Shown: positions 34,056 to 44,779 of the stretch, one piece after another
Layout: every line of letters starts with the position of its first letter
Numbering within the stretch: the stretch's first letter is position 1
Source of the DNA: Ascaphus truei
Lineage: Eukaryota; Chordata; Amphibia; Anura; Ascaphidae
Length of the DNA stretch: 64,000 nt
Assembly (NCBI GenBank): GCA_036426205.1
Contig: CM071586.1
Coordinates: 11,265,768-11,329,767 of the forward strand
Direction: 5' to 3'
The notes under the pieces: generated by a model
The model's input: only the letters and a program-made list of their open reading frames with translations
Told to the model about the DNA's origin: nothing
The model's database searches: none
Translations under genes and position numbers: made by a program

Positions 34056-34586
34056 ATGAACTTATCAGATTCTACCAGCTATGCCAATCTCTTTATGGGA
34101 TACTGGGAAGAAACATCCGTGTGGCAATACGCGGAGCTCGGAGTGGGTCTCGTGTACTATGGTCATTTCATCGATGATATTATTATTATTTGGGAAGGTG
34201 AGGAGGCAGTTCTTTCAAAAATTTTGAGTTCTTTTGATGTGAATCAACTGGGTTTAAAATTTCCTTTTGAGATTAGTCCGGTGTCCATCGTTTTTCTCGA
34301 CCTTTGTCTTACCTCAGATTTAGACTTAAATATTGTTACCTCCACTCATTTTAAACAAGTATCGGTTAATAATTACGTACATTCATCAAGCAATCACCAT
34401 ACACAATGGCTCAACAATATTCCTTTAGGGCAGTTCCATCGCCTTAAAAGGAATTGTAGTAGAGAGTGTGAGTTTTTGCATCAATCTAATGTATTGAGTG
34501 ATAAGTTTATTTCCAAAGGATATGATGCTAAACTCATCACTGACTCATTTAACAAAGTTCAAGCTTTGGACAGATCACAATTTTAA
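34056..34586 (+). pseudogene. PLE reverse transcriptase, C-terminal part
   Basis: The frame encodes GLVYYGHFIDDIIIIW, with the polymerase catalytic aspartates in IDD, and downstream palm and thumb elements such as LGLKFPFEIS and FLDLCLT that mark the Penelope family. Fingers and the GGGVVIM motif are absent upstream, where the inverted arm begins. It stops at 34586, and the nuclease continues in another frame, so the original single protein is broken. Confidence 0.8.
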
Positions 34587-34600
34587 AATGTGACCCTCAT

Positions 34601-35179
34601 TTGGGGTCTATTCTTCCAGACAGGATTCCCATCACCTATAGGAAGGCCAGGAACATTAAAAGTATTGTTGCTCCAAGTAAACTCAGGTCAACTGGTGCAT
34701 CCACCACTGCCGCCTCTGTGGCCCCTAGTGGGAATCACAGATGCGGCAGGGGTCGATGTATCACTTGCAAACACCTCAGTATTAAATCCAGTTTTGTCTC
34801 CTTTCCTAGAGGTACCTTGCATCAAATAAGGGGCCACATAAATTGTTTATGTACTTTTGTAGTTTATGTGCTACAATGTGGCTGTGACCTACAATACTTG
34901 GGTCGTACGACGCGCCCTTTGAGCACTCGCTTCCTGGAGCATAGGAGAAACATAGTAAATGGTATCAATTCCCATAGTGTATCCAGACATTTCAAACTGG
35001 TGCACAGCGGGGATCCCAAAACCCTTACCATTATGGGTCTTGAATATGTTTCTCCTCTTGCTCTGGGAGGCGATCGCTTTAAGATTCTTTGTCGTCAGGA
35101 GACTTTCTGGATCCACCAGTTAGGCACATTGTCTCCTGGTGGCCTTAATGAGTGTCTTGACACAAGTACTTTGGTGTAG
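34601..35179 (+). pseudogene. PLE linker and GIY-YIG endonuclease
   Basis: The frame begins within the PLE linker (DRIPITYRKARNIKSI) and includes the cysteine cluster CGRGRCITCKH. The nuclease then follows: FVVYVLQCGCD, LQYLGRTTRPL and RFLEHRRNI, with the GIY-YIG core (VYV...YLG), the catalytic arginine region and a late ETFWIHQL. It is itself uninterrupted to the stop at 35179. It overlaps neither the upstream polymerase frame nor a start codon of its own, so it is a frameshifted remainder of one protein. Confidence 0.82.
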
Positions 35180-35862
35180 TTCCTTCTTCCGACAATCTCC
35201 CTGCTACTAGCACCCATCTAGATAATATTCCTTTTGTGTGTTTTTTTTCTCCTGCCTTCTATTGAGATTATATATTCATAACAGATTATCTCTTTTATCT
35301 AAGTGTTATGTGTCTATTATACCAAACATATCCATATGTAATCATCTATAATTATATTGGTTATACTATTGGGATATACCTATATTCATATAGGTTTCTG
35401 AGTCTTTCTAATAATTATTGAAATAATAATTATTGTTATTATAGATTATGATTGTTCTAAAAGATTCACTTATAGATTTGATATAATTCAACACTTGTAT
35501 GCCTTATTATGATTTTAAATATATTGATTTTTATTGATTTAGAATACTATTTGTATGGTCTTGATACAATATAGAATTCTTTTTATAAGTATTTATAGTT
35601 TTTAATAGGTAACATTGTTGTAGAATCTGATAAATTCATTTATATTACAGATTCCTGTTTTCTGTTATCATTTATAGGATTTCCATGTTTATGTTTGTCT
35701 GATGTTTATACAGTAATATGTTACTCTAGTAGCTTCATGGTTAATTCATTGTCAATACTAATGAGGAACTAATTATTTGATTGGACCTATGAGGACTTAA
35801 CTATGAGGGTTGCTAAGCAACAATAGGGTTTTTATATCCCTCCGCTTGAACTCTGAATCCAT

Positions 35863-35908
35863 CCCCCTTTGAGAAAGTCGAACGTTGCGACGAAACGCGT
35901 CAGGGACG
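35863..35908 (+). ncRNA. Hammerhead-like structured motif, copy 5 (right PLE arm)
   Basis: It reads CCCCC, TTTGAGAAA, GTCG/CGAC hairpin, GAA, palindrome ACGCGT, C, AGGGACG. A TTTATATCC lies about 30 bases upstream (35830-35838). Confidence 0.55.
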
Positions 35909-37062
35909 TTACTACGTTACTACGTCACGACACTACGTCAATACGTAAGTGCGCGATCTGGTCGGGTCGCGCTGGATGTGTGTAAAGACTTTCTGTTCCT
36001 CTGCATTGAGTGAAACACCAAACCGTGTAGAAGGAAACCCACGGAAAGGCTACAACAGATGGTACATGCTTCTGAAGAACAACCTATACAGAGTATCATC
36101 TTTCCGGTGGACACTATCCATGAATAGCGGTGATTCTCCAGCTTGGTGGTGATATAATTCACAATCGTGCATTTTTATTTGAAATCTTGTGAGTGCGATT
36201 CTTATCCCTCTCCCATCCCCCCCCAATAAATTGTCACAGTTTTATGCTATTGGGCGTGCGCTCTCTCCTCTTTTCTTTCCTCTCATATATATATACATAT
36301 ATATATATATACACATATATTTATTTATTTATATATTTATTTATTTATTTATTTAGTGTGGGGCTGTTGTGTTTGTATTTTTTTTATTGTGGGTAGCGGG
36401 GGTGGGTGAAGGGGGTATTATCCCCAATGGTGGTTGTTTAGGGCTTGCGGGTTGGTAGCGGGAGGTCTTAACCCCTTCATGACCGTAGCGGTATTAACCG
36501 CTAAGGTAATGAAGGGGTTACGTCCACCCGCAACCCCCCCGCAATCCCTAAACAGCCACCAAGGGCCAAATACCCCCTTCACCCACCCCCGCTATCCACA
36601 ATAAACCTGGCACGGCTGGTTAAACCCTTCATTACCTTAGCGGTTAGCCGCTAAGGTAATGAAGTGACCTTTAAATGCATTTTTCCTGCCTCGGATGCAT
36701 GCTGGGGGGCTCCGGTGCTGGTATTAATGGTATCAGCTCCGGAGACCTCCGGTATCAATCCCAGGCAGGAAAAAGGCCAGAATTTTTTCTAAGTATCTTT
36801 CCGCCGCTTACCGCGTGACCCCCGTAATATTGAATATACTGTATGCGGTATGAATGCGGTATGAACGCGATATGAACGCCGAATGAACGGGGTGAATTGT
36901 GGTGAAGTGCGTGGCATTCGGAAAAAATCACCAAAAAATTTGGAGATGTTGGAGAATAAAAGGGACCGTGGCTGTATGTGGACTTACCTAACAAAGTGTG
37001 TTGGAGGCGGCTGAAGCACCACGTGGTGTTCATGGATCCAGAAGAGAAGTCGCTGGTTAAAG

Positions 37063-37240
37063 CATAGCTTGTATCCACCAAATGTATCAACAGACTCTCC
37101 TGAGGACAACCATTGGAAAAGATATCTCAGGACTTCACCATTCGACTGAATTATTGGTACTTTTTTCCATTAGATATCTTTAAGGGCACCAACATTGGTA
37201 CTATTAGTTTCTTTAATATTATATTGCGCCGGGGACTGAA
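37063..37240. repeat. Inverted-repeat partner of 25318-25495
   Basis: Reverse complement of 25318-25495 with scattered substitutions. The space between it and the foldback arm (36800-37060) is unrelated to the corresponding space on the left. Confidence 0.75.
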
Positions 37241-37465
37241 TTTACTTTTGCCGAATGAGACAGCTGCTGACCTTGTTAGCTTATTGGTATCCACTGTCTT
37301 TTGTGAGACACCTTTTTATCCCAAAGAGAGAAATGCAGCTGATGTTATTAACTTATAGGAATGCCCTGCCTCTTATCCTATTAGAGAGAGGAGAAGCTGA
37401 TCCTATTAATATCTCGAAGTTAGATTGTATGTAACAAACATGTAAGAGAAGATGGGTGAAGATAC

Positions 37466-38278
37466 CTCCCATGTTTGGAAAGCCATAGTTTCCGTGCATC
37501 TCCCAAGCAATTCAGGGCAGCCTTCTTGCTTATGAGTTAGGGCATCCTGCAGAGCCCAGGCCAATGCATAAACTGCAATGTAGATGCTGTAGGTCAGCCC
37601 CAGAACAGTGATACCACTGAATGTGCTCCCAAGAGACTCTTGACCCATACAGAGCCTCGTGCCATTGGGCAACATTGTCCCCTGTCTCTCCCAGTAGCAG
37701 CTAAAAATCTGCTCCCAAAACTCAATCATGAAGATGTCATCTGGAGTCTTTCTTGGGTGTCCAGCATTGAGGAACTCTCTGAACCCGGGAATGTGCCCGC
37801 TGTGTAGTGCAAAGCCAATGGTGCCCCTTAGGATGCCCCAGTATCGCTCCTTGGAGACCAGGGATGATGTTGACCATGACTCACTTGCCACCCAGCTCTT
37901 CCCTGTGATGTTGCACCTCAAGAGCTCTTCTACAACAGGGAGAAAATTTAAGTCACTTGAAAAGACAACCACAACATTGGCATTTGACTCTGCGATGACC
38001 CTTGAGAGGTGGGGGGCGTTACGGTCGGGTTGGCTGGTAAGTATGAAATCAATGAAGGCCACACAGGCCCCAACTCTCAGTATCTCTGTCTTTATGGCCA
38101 AGATGCCCTCCTGCCCATAGTCATTGTCTTCGGCCACCAGCCCCACCCATGTCCATTTGAAGTAAGACACCAGCTGTGCAAGCCCTCGGGACTGGAAGAC
38201 GTCGCTGGGGACAGTCCGGAAAAAGGAAGGGAACTGTGAATGGTCGCTCAGCAGGGAGCTGGTTGAGAAGTAGCTGAT
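37466..38278 (-). CDS. Vomeronasal type-2 receptor-like, large ligand-binding exon
   Basis: The exon of 813 bp (271 codons) encodes most of the Venus flytrap ligand-binding domain of a V2R. It starts after CTTTTCAG with ISYFSTSSLLSD, and includes FPSFFRTVPSD, WTWVGLVAEDNDYGQ, VVVVFSSD and WVASESWSTS, and ends MAFQTWE before GTATCT. This is the usual third coding exon. It continues in frame to the exon at 23924-24151 across a 13.3-kb intron filled with repeats. Exons 1-2 (signal peptide, first lobe) should lie upstream, above 38278, but nothing matching them was found up to 64000. Either the upstream intron is longer than 25 kb or the gene is truncated. Confidence 0.9.
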
Positions 38279-38339
38279 CTGAAAAGAGATTAAGAGGATA
38301 TGAAGTTGGAGTGAGGAACCAGGCACCTATAGGCTGGTT

Positions 38340-39075
38340 ATATGGATACAAAGCCTGTCACCTCTAGTGCTGGCAGAGTGGATACAATGACTTGTAACTC
38401 TAGGACTTTCAGAGAGGGGATACACATCCTGGCATCTCTAAAGTAGGCACAGGGATTTAGATCCAGGTACATCTAGGGCTGGCACAGTGATACAAATACA
38501 GAGCCTGGCACATCTATGGCCGAGAACAGATTGACAGCTTGCACATCTAGGGTAGGCAGAGGGGAGACAGAGCTTGGCACCTCTATGACTGACAAAGGGG
38601 ATACATAGTCTGGCACCTCTATAGCAGACACAGGACTACAAATCCTTGCATCTCTAGGGCTAATACAGGGGTAAACTGTCTGACACCACTAGAGCTGGCA
38701 CAGGGGAAACAGAGCCTTGCAACTCTAGGGCTGACAGAGGATATCCAGAGCCTGGTCTCTCTAGGGCTGTCACACGGGATAAACAGCTAGACACCTCTAG
38801 GGTTATTATGGGGTCTACACAGCCTGGCACATAATATCCAGAACCTGTAACCACTAGGGCTTGTACAGTAAAAGAGCCTGGCGCCTCTTAGACGTGTACA
38901 GCTGATACAGAACCTGGCACATTTAGGGCTAGTAAATGGGATAAATAACTTGGGGGGGGGGGGGGGGGGGGGTTGTGGAATACAGTGTCTGGCACCTCTA
39001 GGACTGTTATAAAAATTACAGCATGGCCCATCTATGGCTAGTACAAGAGATATAGAGCCTGGAGTCTCCGGAGCT
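38340..39075. repeat. Minisatellite (CTCTAGGGCTGGCACAG-type)
   Basis: About 20 degenerate units of 35-40 bases combine GAGCCTGGCACCTCTAGGG and CTGGCACAGGGGATACA. A poly-G tract sits near 38950-38970. It starts some 60 bases upstream of the large V2R exon. Confidence 0.85.
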
Positions 39076-39179
39076 GATAAACTTTCAAACAAGCTACGGA
39101 GATCCCCGGCTTCAATCCTATGTAATAAAAATACATTTACAGGCAGATTCATTAGCTTATCAGCTAACCAATAAGGCAA

Positions 39180-39870
39180 TCAAGCGGTGAACTACCAGTG
39201 CCGGTTTATTGTGGGTAGTGGTGATGGGTGAAGGTTGTATTTGGCCCATTGTGGGTGTTAAGGCCTTGCAAGGGTGTTGCGGGAGGAGTTAACCCCTTCA
39301 TTACCTTAGCGGTTACTACCTCTAAGGTAATGGAGGGGATAACCACCCCCGTCTACCCACCCAGAAGGCATAGACACCTACCACGGGCCAAATACCACCT
39401 TCACCCACCCCCGCTACCCAAAATAAACATTCAAACACATTAACCAATACACTCATTCATTGCCAGTGTGGTTACCTATGCCCTTTATGGAGCAAAGATA
39501 ACCCTAATGTGAATTAATGTGAACCCCTCTACCCCCAACAACCATAACATTACAGTACAGTATTGGGAAAAATTACTATTATCCAGATAATAGCTGATTT
39601 GCCCATTAAAAATAAAACATTATCCAGCCAGCACAAAGTAAATAAAAATTCTACTTACCCCTACCAGTATGAAGGCAATCCTCATCTTCCTCTCTGTCCA
39701 TGCCCTCCGTGGGCAGCACCAGTACAATACAAATACAAACTAATGGCCCCTAATCCCTTAATCACTTTAGCGGTTAGTAACTGCTATAGTGATTAAGGGG
39801 TTAACCCCCTCTCCTGCTACCCACCCGGGAGGCCTAACAACCCTCTCTGGGGCAACTACCCCCACCCTCT
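39180..39870. repeat. Dispersed module of the foldback family, copy
   Basis: It carries two of the self-complementary hairpins (39289-39342, 39751-39803), the phrase CCCACAATAAA-like CCAAAATAAACA, the TATTATCCAGATAATAG block and ACCCACCCGGGAGGCCTAAC. All are found in the foldback arms in the same order, but here without a mirrored partner. Confidence 0.65.
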
Positions 39871-40199
39871 ACCCATTTATTGGCACAGGGGTACATCTTG
39901 CCCATTTAATATGGGAATGATTAGTCACTATGGCAGTCAATGGGTGTGATGGGAGGGCTAACCAGGCAATACAATAAAGGTTAAGCCCTCTGGTTACTCC
40001 TGAAACCATGGGGTCCCTGGCAGCTAAATAGCACCATAATATACACAGGGTGAGGGAGTTGTTGTTTTGCAGACAAGTAGGTGAACAGCAGCCCATTCGT
40101 GGATTGACAATGGTAGGTAGAATGATGGTGGTGGTTGTAGGTACAGGTGCAACTTGGATCTTTGCAAGGATGGGAGAAAAAGGGGACTAAAAGCGCAAT

Positions 40200-41260
40200 A
40201 TGTAAAAACAACTTGAATACAACATGCACAAATAAAATAATCCCTCTGAATGCACACTCACATTTTTATGTCTCATTCAGGACACAAAATGGTATCTTTT
40301 AGTAGAGGGCTGTCTCTCTCTCCAACATAGGATTCCGGTAAATGTCTCTGCTTCTTTGGTTCGCCCAAACAAACATTCCCTGGGAAACTTATTTTCAAAC
40401 AAGGCTAAAACTAAACCTGGTGGAAATATAGATGAACAATAGCGCTCATGCAAACAATGATAATATAAAACCTGTGATATATAGTCCAAAAAGGTAGTCC
40501 TGGAGCTGCCCAAAGAAGTGGATCTGGTATCTCCTACCCAGATTTGGTAACGTAGGGGAAAAACACCTCCTGTAGCGCTGAGGCAAGGTTGGATAAGGAT
40601 GTAGACAAGGTTCTTTTCTGGATGGATTCCCTCAAGAAAAAAAGAAGAAAAAACAAGCATACACACTACAATAGTGCATTATCCAGGGACAAAAAGGATA
40701 TATAAAGAGAGCACTTTAATACATATTAAAAAAACACATTTTAAAATACAATGAATTGCACTAAAAAGCTATCTGTGCCTCTGCATTAGAACCAGAAGTC
40801 TTGAAACTTGCTCCGCTTTGGTAAAATTGGAAACCTACTCACCAAAGGTGACTAGGACATAAGCATTGGTATAATGGTCTTGTCAGCTGTGGAATTCAAG
40901 CGGTGACGTCACAGGAAGAGTCGTTCTACTCACGAGATGTAAGAAGTAAGCAGGCAATGAAAGTCGGTCGTGGAATGGAACGGTTTCTCCTTCCGGTCAC
41001 ACTATGGAGCGTTTCTTATGTACCCTCCTGTAGTTCCCCGCGTCTCTGGGGTAGAAGCTCCATCACTGGGGGGCGGACCTTATGGTTGAGTACTCCTTCC
41101 GTCTCCGACTTGCGTCTGCCGCGTCACTCTCGTCACTCCGTCAATAAAAGCTCCAAACTTCCCTACCCGTTTCGTGCGCTTGCGCACACTTTCTCAGGGG
41201 ATAATAAATGGGGTTAACACATCCAATGAAAAAACCTGTTAAAAAAGACATTTACAAACA
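40200..41260 (-). repeat. PLE-derived repeat with hammerhead-like motif; no coding
   Basis: Non-coding sequence ending, on the minus strand, with the motif at 41202-41160 and a GTGACGTCA-type phrase. Boundaries are uncertain. Confidence 0.4.
41160..41202 (-). ncRNA. Hammerhead-like structured motif, copy 6
   Basis: On the minus strand: CCCC, TGAGAAAGT, a perfect six-pair GTGCGC/GCGCAC hairpin with an AA loop, GAAACGGGTA, GGGAAG. Two extra bases precede the hairpin and the hexamer is ACGGGT, no longer palindromic. Confidence 0.45.
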
Positions 41261-41264
41261 TTCA

Positions 41265-41525
41265 ATATATTACTTACCATTAGAAGCGGTGGCCCTCCGA
41301 CTCCCGGGGAAACAGGAAGCTCACGTACCTTGAAGGCCTCCAACAGCATCCAATGCCATCCTCCATGAAGATCTGGATCAGATACTCAAATCTTCTTTTT
41401 TCTTTCTTTAATCACCTTCTTCTATCTTCATCTGTCACCATTTCTTGATGTTCTTTATCTTCTATCTTCATCTGTCAATCCAAAAAGCCCCATGGTAGAT
41501 CCCAACCAATGTTGTCTCATCGTCT
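41265..41525. repeat. Direct-repeat copy of 48590-48880
   Basis: About 260 bp matching 48590-48880, for example TTACTTACCATTAGAAGCG, CCGACTCCCGGGGAAACAGG and ATCTTCATCTGTCACCATTT. It is the same module that forms the inner part of the foldback near 29560-29690, where related CTTC-rich sequence occurs. Confidence 0.75.
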
Positions 41526-41579
41526 TCTTGGGCTCAAATGAGCCACTCTCTGCAGCAGAAATGTATCGTCAGAGGCTCG

Positions 41580-42465
41580 ATGCAATAGATATAAAAGGAA
41601 ATTTATCAAATAGTGGCGCTCTAAATATTCAGAATGTGCAAGGTGATAAAATTATAAATTTAAAATAAAGTGATACTTATGCAAACATATAAGAAGATGC
41701 AGCTGTAACCCGGTGCAGGATTGCTCGGTCAATCCTCGTGATGAGCAGAAGAAAGTGGGTCTCCGGGAAGCGCAATATATGTGAAGACAAAAAATATATT
41801 GATAGTGCAATATTGTTTGTGTTATAGTCAGAATATGATGATTTGTCTCTCAAATAAATACTCACAAACGTGAGAGAAAAGAAGGCACGTAAAGGTATCT
41901 TTTGGATGCTACAGGTGTCCCAAAGCGATCAGAAGATCCAGAAATCAGTATTTCCCCCCGGTACATGGGCTCCCAAGGACCTTGGCAGCTGCAGCACCTC
42001 CCACAGGGCCCGCTGATTCCAAAGCAAAACCTGTCCACCTTCTGCCTAACTGGAAGCAGCCATGACAGGGAGACACTGAGAAGAGGCAGATAAACTACAA
42101 TTCCCGGCAACCCTTCTGGCACTACGGATGCCTACTAGGGACAAGCGAAACATTGGTCCTGAAAGGGAAACCTCACAACTCCTATATAATGCGGACCTCC
42201 AAGGACATCAAAATCAGTGAAATTCGTGGATCTTGACAAAAAAAAAACAACTACTGATTTGGAAGACTGTTCAAGCCTAAGAGAACATTCATTGATCCGA
42301 GACTAACACGTGTGTGATACCTGGCAGGTCTATAAATACATTTAGCATTTTGACATGCCAATAGAAAATATTTTTTAAGGATAGTATATTAAAGCTGCAG
42401 TTCTTGCTGGCGATTTTATTTTATTTTTTAAGTGTTTTTTTTCAACTTCAATACCTGCATCAATG
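41580..42465. other. Unassigned; no gene seen
   Basis: Mixed repeat debris. A TCTATAAATACA lies near 42330. No protein, RNA gene or clear terminal repeats are recognised. Confidence 0.3.
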
Positions 42466-42469
42466 TAAT

Positions 42470-42660
42470 CCTAATGAGACTGTAAGCTCCTCAGGGCAGG
42501 GACTCCTCTTCCTTAATGTTACGTTTATGTCTAAAGCACTTATTCCCATGATCTGTTATTTATATTATCTGTTATTTATTTGATTACCACATGTATTACT
42601 ACTGTGAAGCGCTATGTACATTAATGGCGCTTTATAAATAAAGACATACAATGCAATACA
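42470..42660 (+). mobile_element. 3' end of an L2-type LINE
   Basis: It matches the 3' tail of the L2 copy at 62040-62240: TGTAAGCTCCTCAGGGCAGG, GTTTATGTCTAAAGCACTTA, CACATGTATTACTACTGTGA, TTAATGGCGCTTTATAAATA, ending in an ACATACAATGCAATAC tail. It is truncated at the 5' side. Confidence 0.85.
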
Positions 42661-43024
42661 ATACCCAGTGAATAGCAAAGCTGCCGATCAATCCGTTCTC
42701 CTGTGATTGATCGGCAAAGGTTAATTGATACAGGGCGATGTAATGCTCTCTGTTTTCCCGTTTCCTGTCTGTTTCCTCATTCATTTGAACGCATATGCAT
42801 ATTGATATGCGTTCCAATGAAGCGTGCACACTCCCGATCCCCAGCAGGAGGAGAAGCAGCCACTCCAGCCACTCACTTCTCATCTCCTGCTGTCTGCCTA
42901 TCTCTACTGGTGGCGCTCACGGTGCGGTATACCCACCCCAGCGCCCGCCAGGGGTGTGTGCGCTCCCTTCCCTCCCGGCACTCCCACCCCCCCCACCCCG
43001 CAGGCGCTCCCTTCCACCCCTCCC

Positions 43025-43260
43025 CCCCCCCCCTCACTTGACCCCAACAGGGTCCGACCAGTAATGGCGGCGAGAAAGGGTCACGCCGGCGAGGAGGGTC
43101 CTATCATTGATCGTAATGGCGGAGTAAGCCGCGCTGCTTTGAAACGGCTAAGTCAGAATGAGCAGAAACGGAGTCAGGGTAATCGCGCAATTGGCGTGGG
43201 AACTAGGGCCTCGGTCAAGTTCACAGCAAATTCAAATTAATTTTGCCCATAGATGTTAGG
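43025..43260. repeat. Satellite unit, opposite orientation to 2683-3300
   Basis: It contains CTCACTTGACCCCAACAGGG, CACGCCGGCGAGGAGGGTCC and AATGAGCAGAAACGG, then CAATTGGCGTGGGAACTAGGG and ATAGATGTTAGGAAC. It is the complement of the units at 2683-3300 with the order expected from a tandem array. It lies just downstream of the forkhead-like gene's exon end. Confidence 0.8.
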
Positions 43261-44334
43261 AACCTGGCACTGTATACTGTAGAAGATACATAATGTAATG
43301 TAAATGATACTGTACATGTAGAATAAATGCATAGTTTTATTTTTTCGGGTTTATTACACAGTATACTGTACGGCCGGAAAACATCAGCATACAGTACTGT
43401 TTCAGGTACAGTATTCTATCCTAATCAATAACAAGGGCAAAAAAACTATAGACGTGGGGTTTTAAATCCGATTCAGCAATGTGCAGGCATTGTCACACAA
43501 CGCGATATTATCCATCGAAATCCCCCCATTAGCCGTTTTCTTTTCTGAGGAAAAACAAAAAGAAAAGTTTTAATGTACAGTAATGGTCAGCCCCCTAAAG
43601 AAGTACCCAGCCAGCCCCACCAATAATTTTCTCCTGTTCACATGCGCATGCGCCTAGCGTTCCACCAATTGTTCAGTATCTGCAGTACAGTACTGTAGAA
43701 GCCGCTCAGCCAATGATATTGCTTACAGGAGAATCGCTTGACTTTGGAATCGCACCGATATTTATACAGTATTGTCAAAATAAAAAAAACACAGAAAATA
43801 ATACGGCAACAATACTCACCATAGTATTTCCCATTCAGCTGGCGCCGGCGCCGGTCCACTGCCAGTACAGCTTTCTTGATCATCCACGTCGATAGTTTGC
43901 AGCGGGACTAGTCCACCTTTAGTCAGTGGTTGAGGCTGGAAATTGCTTAGGTACATGCAAGCTTCATCAAAACTGCACGCGAAATCCGACTCAGCTTCAG
44001 GCTCAGGGTTGTCACTGACAGTGGGACCGTCATTGGAAGCCGGTCACGGTGCATTGCTTGGCAGCGACTGTCGTTTCTTAGTTGGTTTTAACATGACCCT
44101 TCGCCTTTTGCCGCCTTCATGATCATAGATACCGGAAAAATCCGGTGATACACACCAATACCCTCCAACAAATTGTGGCTCAATATGATGAAAACAGGGA
44201 TTGCTACATAACCTTTTCCTTATTGCACGCTTCCACGTATGAGGAGTTGGCGAAAATTTGTAAAAGTCATAATTTTCGATAAAATACTGATAAATTTGAA
44301 CAACTGTTGCCATCTTATCTTCTGTTGCATTAAT

Positions 44335-44515
44335 GCCTAGTCACTTGATAAAGACCATAAGGTCGATACGTTGTGTGGCACAATAAGCGCTGGATCCCTT
44401 CTTTTCCTCAGTGTACTTTGGAGTTTATGGCAGGTACTTCCTTGAACCAGCAGCACCGGTAAATTGTATGCATCTTTCTCTTTTTTGTGGAGTGCAGCCT
44501 TAACTCCTCTTACAG
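44335..44515 (+). mobile_element. Short retro-insert (181 bp) with 12-bp target duplication in the forkhead gene
   Basis: Perfect 12-base repeats TGTTGCATTAAT lie at 44323-44334 and 44516-44527. Removing the insert and one repeat restores the forkhead frame. The insert starts with the hammerhead-like motif and ends TTTTTGTGGAGTGCAGCC then a short CTCTTACAG. Length and target duplication match the 178-bp insert at 7987-8164. Confidence 0.85.
44340..44377 (+). ncRNA. Hammerhead-like structured motif, copy 7
   Basis: It reads TCAC, TTGATAAA, a perfect GACC/GGTC hairpin with an ATAA loop, GATACGTTGT, GTGG. The outer arms CAC/GTG still pair, but GAAA has become GATA. Confidence 0.45.
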
Positions 44516-44779
44516 TGTTGCATTAATCGCGACACATATCAAATACGCGTAACTTCTGTCGGGTTTTTGGAAAGCGGGCTGCACTTGAACAATCATGGCG
44601 GGCGGGTCTCTGGAGAATAGTGTACTGTAACTGAAACTGGTCTTTGTCTTTCTTTAATATGAAAAGCCTAAATTGATACATTTTTGCAACCTCTTCCTTC
44701 AGTCTCAAGGCCAAGTTACAATAGCACACTGTGGTACAGTATCTTTTTTAAACGAAACACCTGCAAGCCGACACATTAC

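Larger units (their letters stand above)
33107..36283 (+). mobile_element. Penelope-like element with long inverted arms
   Basis: An insertion of about 3.2 kb in the right foldback arm. Arms 33410-34076 and 35616-36283 are reverse complements, each holding one copy of the hammerhead-like motif. The core between them encodes the C-terminal reverse transcriptase and a GIY-YIG nuclease. The N-terminal polymerase half is missing, so this is an internally incomplete copy, unable to copy itself. The arms may act as the pseudo-LTRs known for PLEs, here in inverted orientation. Confidence 0.8.
26540..36790. repeat. Giant foldback (palindromic) repeat with two later insertions
   Basis: The left arm 26540-29729 is the reverse complement of 29764-36790 once two inserts in the right arm are removed (30296-31003 and 33107-36283), leaving arms of about 3.1-3.2 kb around a 34-bp spacer. 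Matching blocks include 27120-27575 with 32600-33020, 27900-28275 with 31915-32270, 28640-28900 with 31260-31575, and the axis CCTATGACGTCAC/GTGACGTCATAGG at 29717-29729 and 29764-29776. Identity looks like roughly 85-95 percent by eye. One arm has an extra 130 bp near 36625-36755. It carries no coding sequence and lies in the 13.3-kb V2R intron. Confidence 0.85.
43820..44596 (-). pseudogene. Forkhead-domain gene, broken by an insert and a stop
   Basis: The minus strand encodes a winged-helix forkhead DNA-binding domain, the hallmark of FOX transcription factors. From an ATG at 44596 come KPDRSYAYLICVAINAT, matching the PPYSY/LI-AI opening. After the insert, VQIYQYFIENYDFYKF, WKRAIRKRLCSNPCF (recognition helix; the family has W..SIRHNLS), then GGYWCVSPDF and KRRR. 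A TGA at 44046-44044 interrupts the frame, after which an acidic tail (EPEAESDF, then FDEACMYLSNF) continues in the same frame to GTGAGT at 43819. A 181-bp insert with 12-bp duplications splits helix 1. The recognition helix lacks the usual histidine and asparagine, so binding may have changed. The FOX subclass is uncertain. Confidence 0.75.
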
